Assembly: GCF_020510445.1 (NCBI RefSeq)
Contig: NZ_JAHBAG010000001.1
Span: forward strand, 4,564,501-4,628,500
Direction of reading: 5' to 3'
Source: Hydrogenophaga taeniospiralis
GTDB lineage: Bacteria; Pseudomonadota; Gammaproteobacteria; Burkholderiales; Burkholderiaceae_C
DNA length: 64,000 bases
Shown here piece by piece: positions 61,227 through 64,000 of this stretch (position 1 is its first letter; each line of letters starts with the position of its first letter). The translations under genes were made by a program, and so were the position numbers. The notes under the pieces were generated by a model, which saw only the letters and a list, made by a program, of their open reading frames with translations, was not told the DNA's origin and did not search any database.

Positions 61227-62159
61227 TCAGAAAGGGGGAAGGCCGGCCGCAGACGCCGCGCTTTCGATCGGCACGGCAAAACCGATGCCGACGAAGGTGC
61301 GGTGGTTGCTGGGGTTGAGGATGCCGGTGACGATACCGATCACCTCGCCTTCCATGGTGACCAGCGGCCCGCCCGAATTGCCGGGGTTGGCCGCCGCGTC
61401 GAACTGGATCAGGTCGCTGATTTCCTGCTCGCCCTCGGGCGCCTTGAAGGACCGCCCGAAGCCGGAGATCACCCCGGCCGAGGTGGACGGGCCGATGCCG
61501 AACGGGAAGCCCACGGCCACCACCTGGTCCCCCGGCAACAGGTCGCCGGTGCTGCGCATGGTGGCCGCGTGCAGGTCGTCGGGGATGGTGTGGGCCTGCA
61601 GCACGGCCAGGTCGTTTTCGGCCTGCACACCGGTGACGCTGGCGCCGGACTCCGAGCCGTCGGCGAACACCAGCGCCACCTTGTCCGCGCCCTGCACCAC
61701 GTGCAGATTGGTCAGGATGATGCCCTTGTCCACGATCACCACCCCGGTGCCCACGCCGTGCTCGACGGCTTCGCCCTGCTTGTTCTTCATGTAGGACACC
61801 ACCCGCACCACGGCGGGCCGGATCTTCTCGGCCGCGCGCGCCGCGGGCGAGGGCAGGTTCTGCGTGCTCAGGGTGCGCAACACCGCCGCGTCGACGTCCT
61901 TCTGGGTGAGCGCCTTGGCGCCCATCGGCCCAGGCGCCCAGAGGCTGGCCAGCAGCAGCGCGCCCAGCAGCGCCAGCGCGGCCCACATCAGGCGGGGGCT
62001 CACCGCCGCGCGAGCCAGCCCGGCGCGCCAGCGGCCCGGCGCACGGGGCGCTGGCGCCGCCGCTTCGCTCGCCAGGGCCGGGTCGGGGCGCACGCCGGGC
62101 GCGCGCGGCGCCGCAGGGGCGGCGCGAACCGATCGGCTGTACAGGGCGGGCTTTCGCAT
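61227..62159 (-). CDS. DegP-like membrane-anchored serine protease without PDZ domain
   Basis: A 310-residue protein with a basic, Ala/Pro-rich cytosolic start (1-55), one membrane helix (57-73) and a periplasmic trypsin-like domain. The triad His153 (TNLHVV), Asp183 (ENDLAVLQ) and Ser262 (GNSGGPLV) is complete. DegP, DegQ and DegS have PDZ domains at the C-terminus, but this protein ends directly after the protease core (FVGIGFAVPIESA). AGGAG precedes the ATG. It probably acts in envelope quality control or processing. Confidence 0.9.
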   Translation of the reverse strand: MRKPALYSRSVRAAPAAPRAPGVRPDPALASEAAAPAPRAPGRWRAGLARAAVSPRLMWAALALLGALLLASLWAPGPMGAKALTQKDVDAAVLRTLSTQNLPSPAARAAEKIRPAVVRVVSYMKNKQGEAVEHGVGTGVVIVDKGIILTNLHVVQGADKVALVFADGSESGASVTGVQAENDLAVLQAHTIPDDLHAATMRSTGDLLPGDQVVAVGFPFGIGPSTSAGVISGFGRSFKAPEGEQEISDLIQFDAAANPGNSGGPLVTMEGEVIGIVTGILNPSNHRTFVGIGFAVPIESAASAAGLPPF

Positions 62160-62221
62160 AGCGACTCCTGAAACGCCTGGCGGGGCGGTGTGTCACATCA
62201 TGCCGCGTTGCGGCGCCGGGC

Positions 62222-64000
<1,779 letters not shown>

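Overview
The window is GC-rich, densely coded chromosomal DNA from a beta-proteobacterium. It reads as Burkholderiales, most likely Comamonadaceae (Hydrogenophaga/Acidovorax-like). The basis is the housekeeping gene types and order (hda, HAD phosphatase, pcnB and folK; argD-argF; a kynB-kynU-kynA kynurenine operon; murJ next to rpsT), family content typical of that group (DUF3579, PA2778/PA2779 pair, Bug-type binding protein, DUF2975 with HTH) and two intergenic repeat families I associate with these genomes. The genus is an inference; no rRNA or tRNA gene was seen.

Layout. 1-1000: the start of an SRAP (YedK/HMCES-like) gene running off the left edge, then about 600 bp of nested inverted repeats. 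1000-14600: regulator/transporter pairs (XRE with a membrane protein, EamA with LysR), a trypsin-like protease, a HisC-family aminotransferase, a leucine-rich-repeat protein kinase, DUF2975 plus HTH, a YeeE-type thiosulfate transporter pair, a methyltransferase, TerB-like, RcnB-like and Dsb-like proteins, two small proteins and an SDR. 14680-18312: a very large hybrid histidine kinase. 18500-26850: MarR/thioesterase/glyoxalase, OmpA-like protein, ChaC-like protein, pdxH, and the overlapping AI-2E-type permease, hda, HAD, pcnB, folK block. 27044: purM.

28130-36700 is the accessory region and the most interesting part. Between the purM terminator and an isochorismatase gene lies a one-directional cluster: a VirB6-like channel protein, a secreted protein, a DUF2235/Tle1-like phospholipase candidate, a Tat-type lipoprotein, a VirB5-like protein, an anchored protein, a Sel1-like lipoprotein and a class-3-lipase-like protein. 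Both lipase candidates end in the same roughly 85-residue domain, which resembles the XVIPCD secretion signal of antibacterial type IV secretion effectors, and each is coupled to an exported protein just upstream. I read it as two immunity-effector bicistrons travelling with an orphan VirB6/VirB5 pair. Parts are AT-rich, and the leader holds three perfect inverted repeats.

36855-46850: isochorismatase-like protein, GlxA-type regulator, PA2778/PA2779 pair, SirB1-like protein, murJ, rpsT, an AAC(3)-I-like acetyltransferase, a TIGR00266 protein, an MFS permease and DUF3579. 47136-55481: argD-argF, tandem YkgJ cysteine-cluster genes, an RlmI-like methyltransferase, the kyn operon, a 48-residue lipoprotein and a YcaQ/AlkX-like glycosylase. 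55589-64000, all on the minus strand: a Bug binding protein, an FAD monooxygenase, a MoxR-DUF58-VWA operon, a DegP-like protease and the C-terminal part of aconitase, cut by the right edge.
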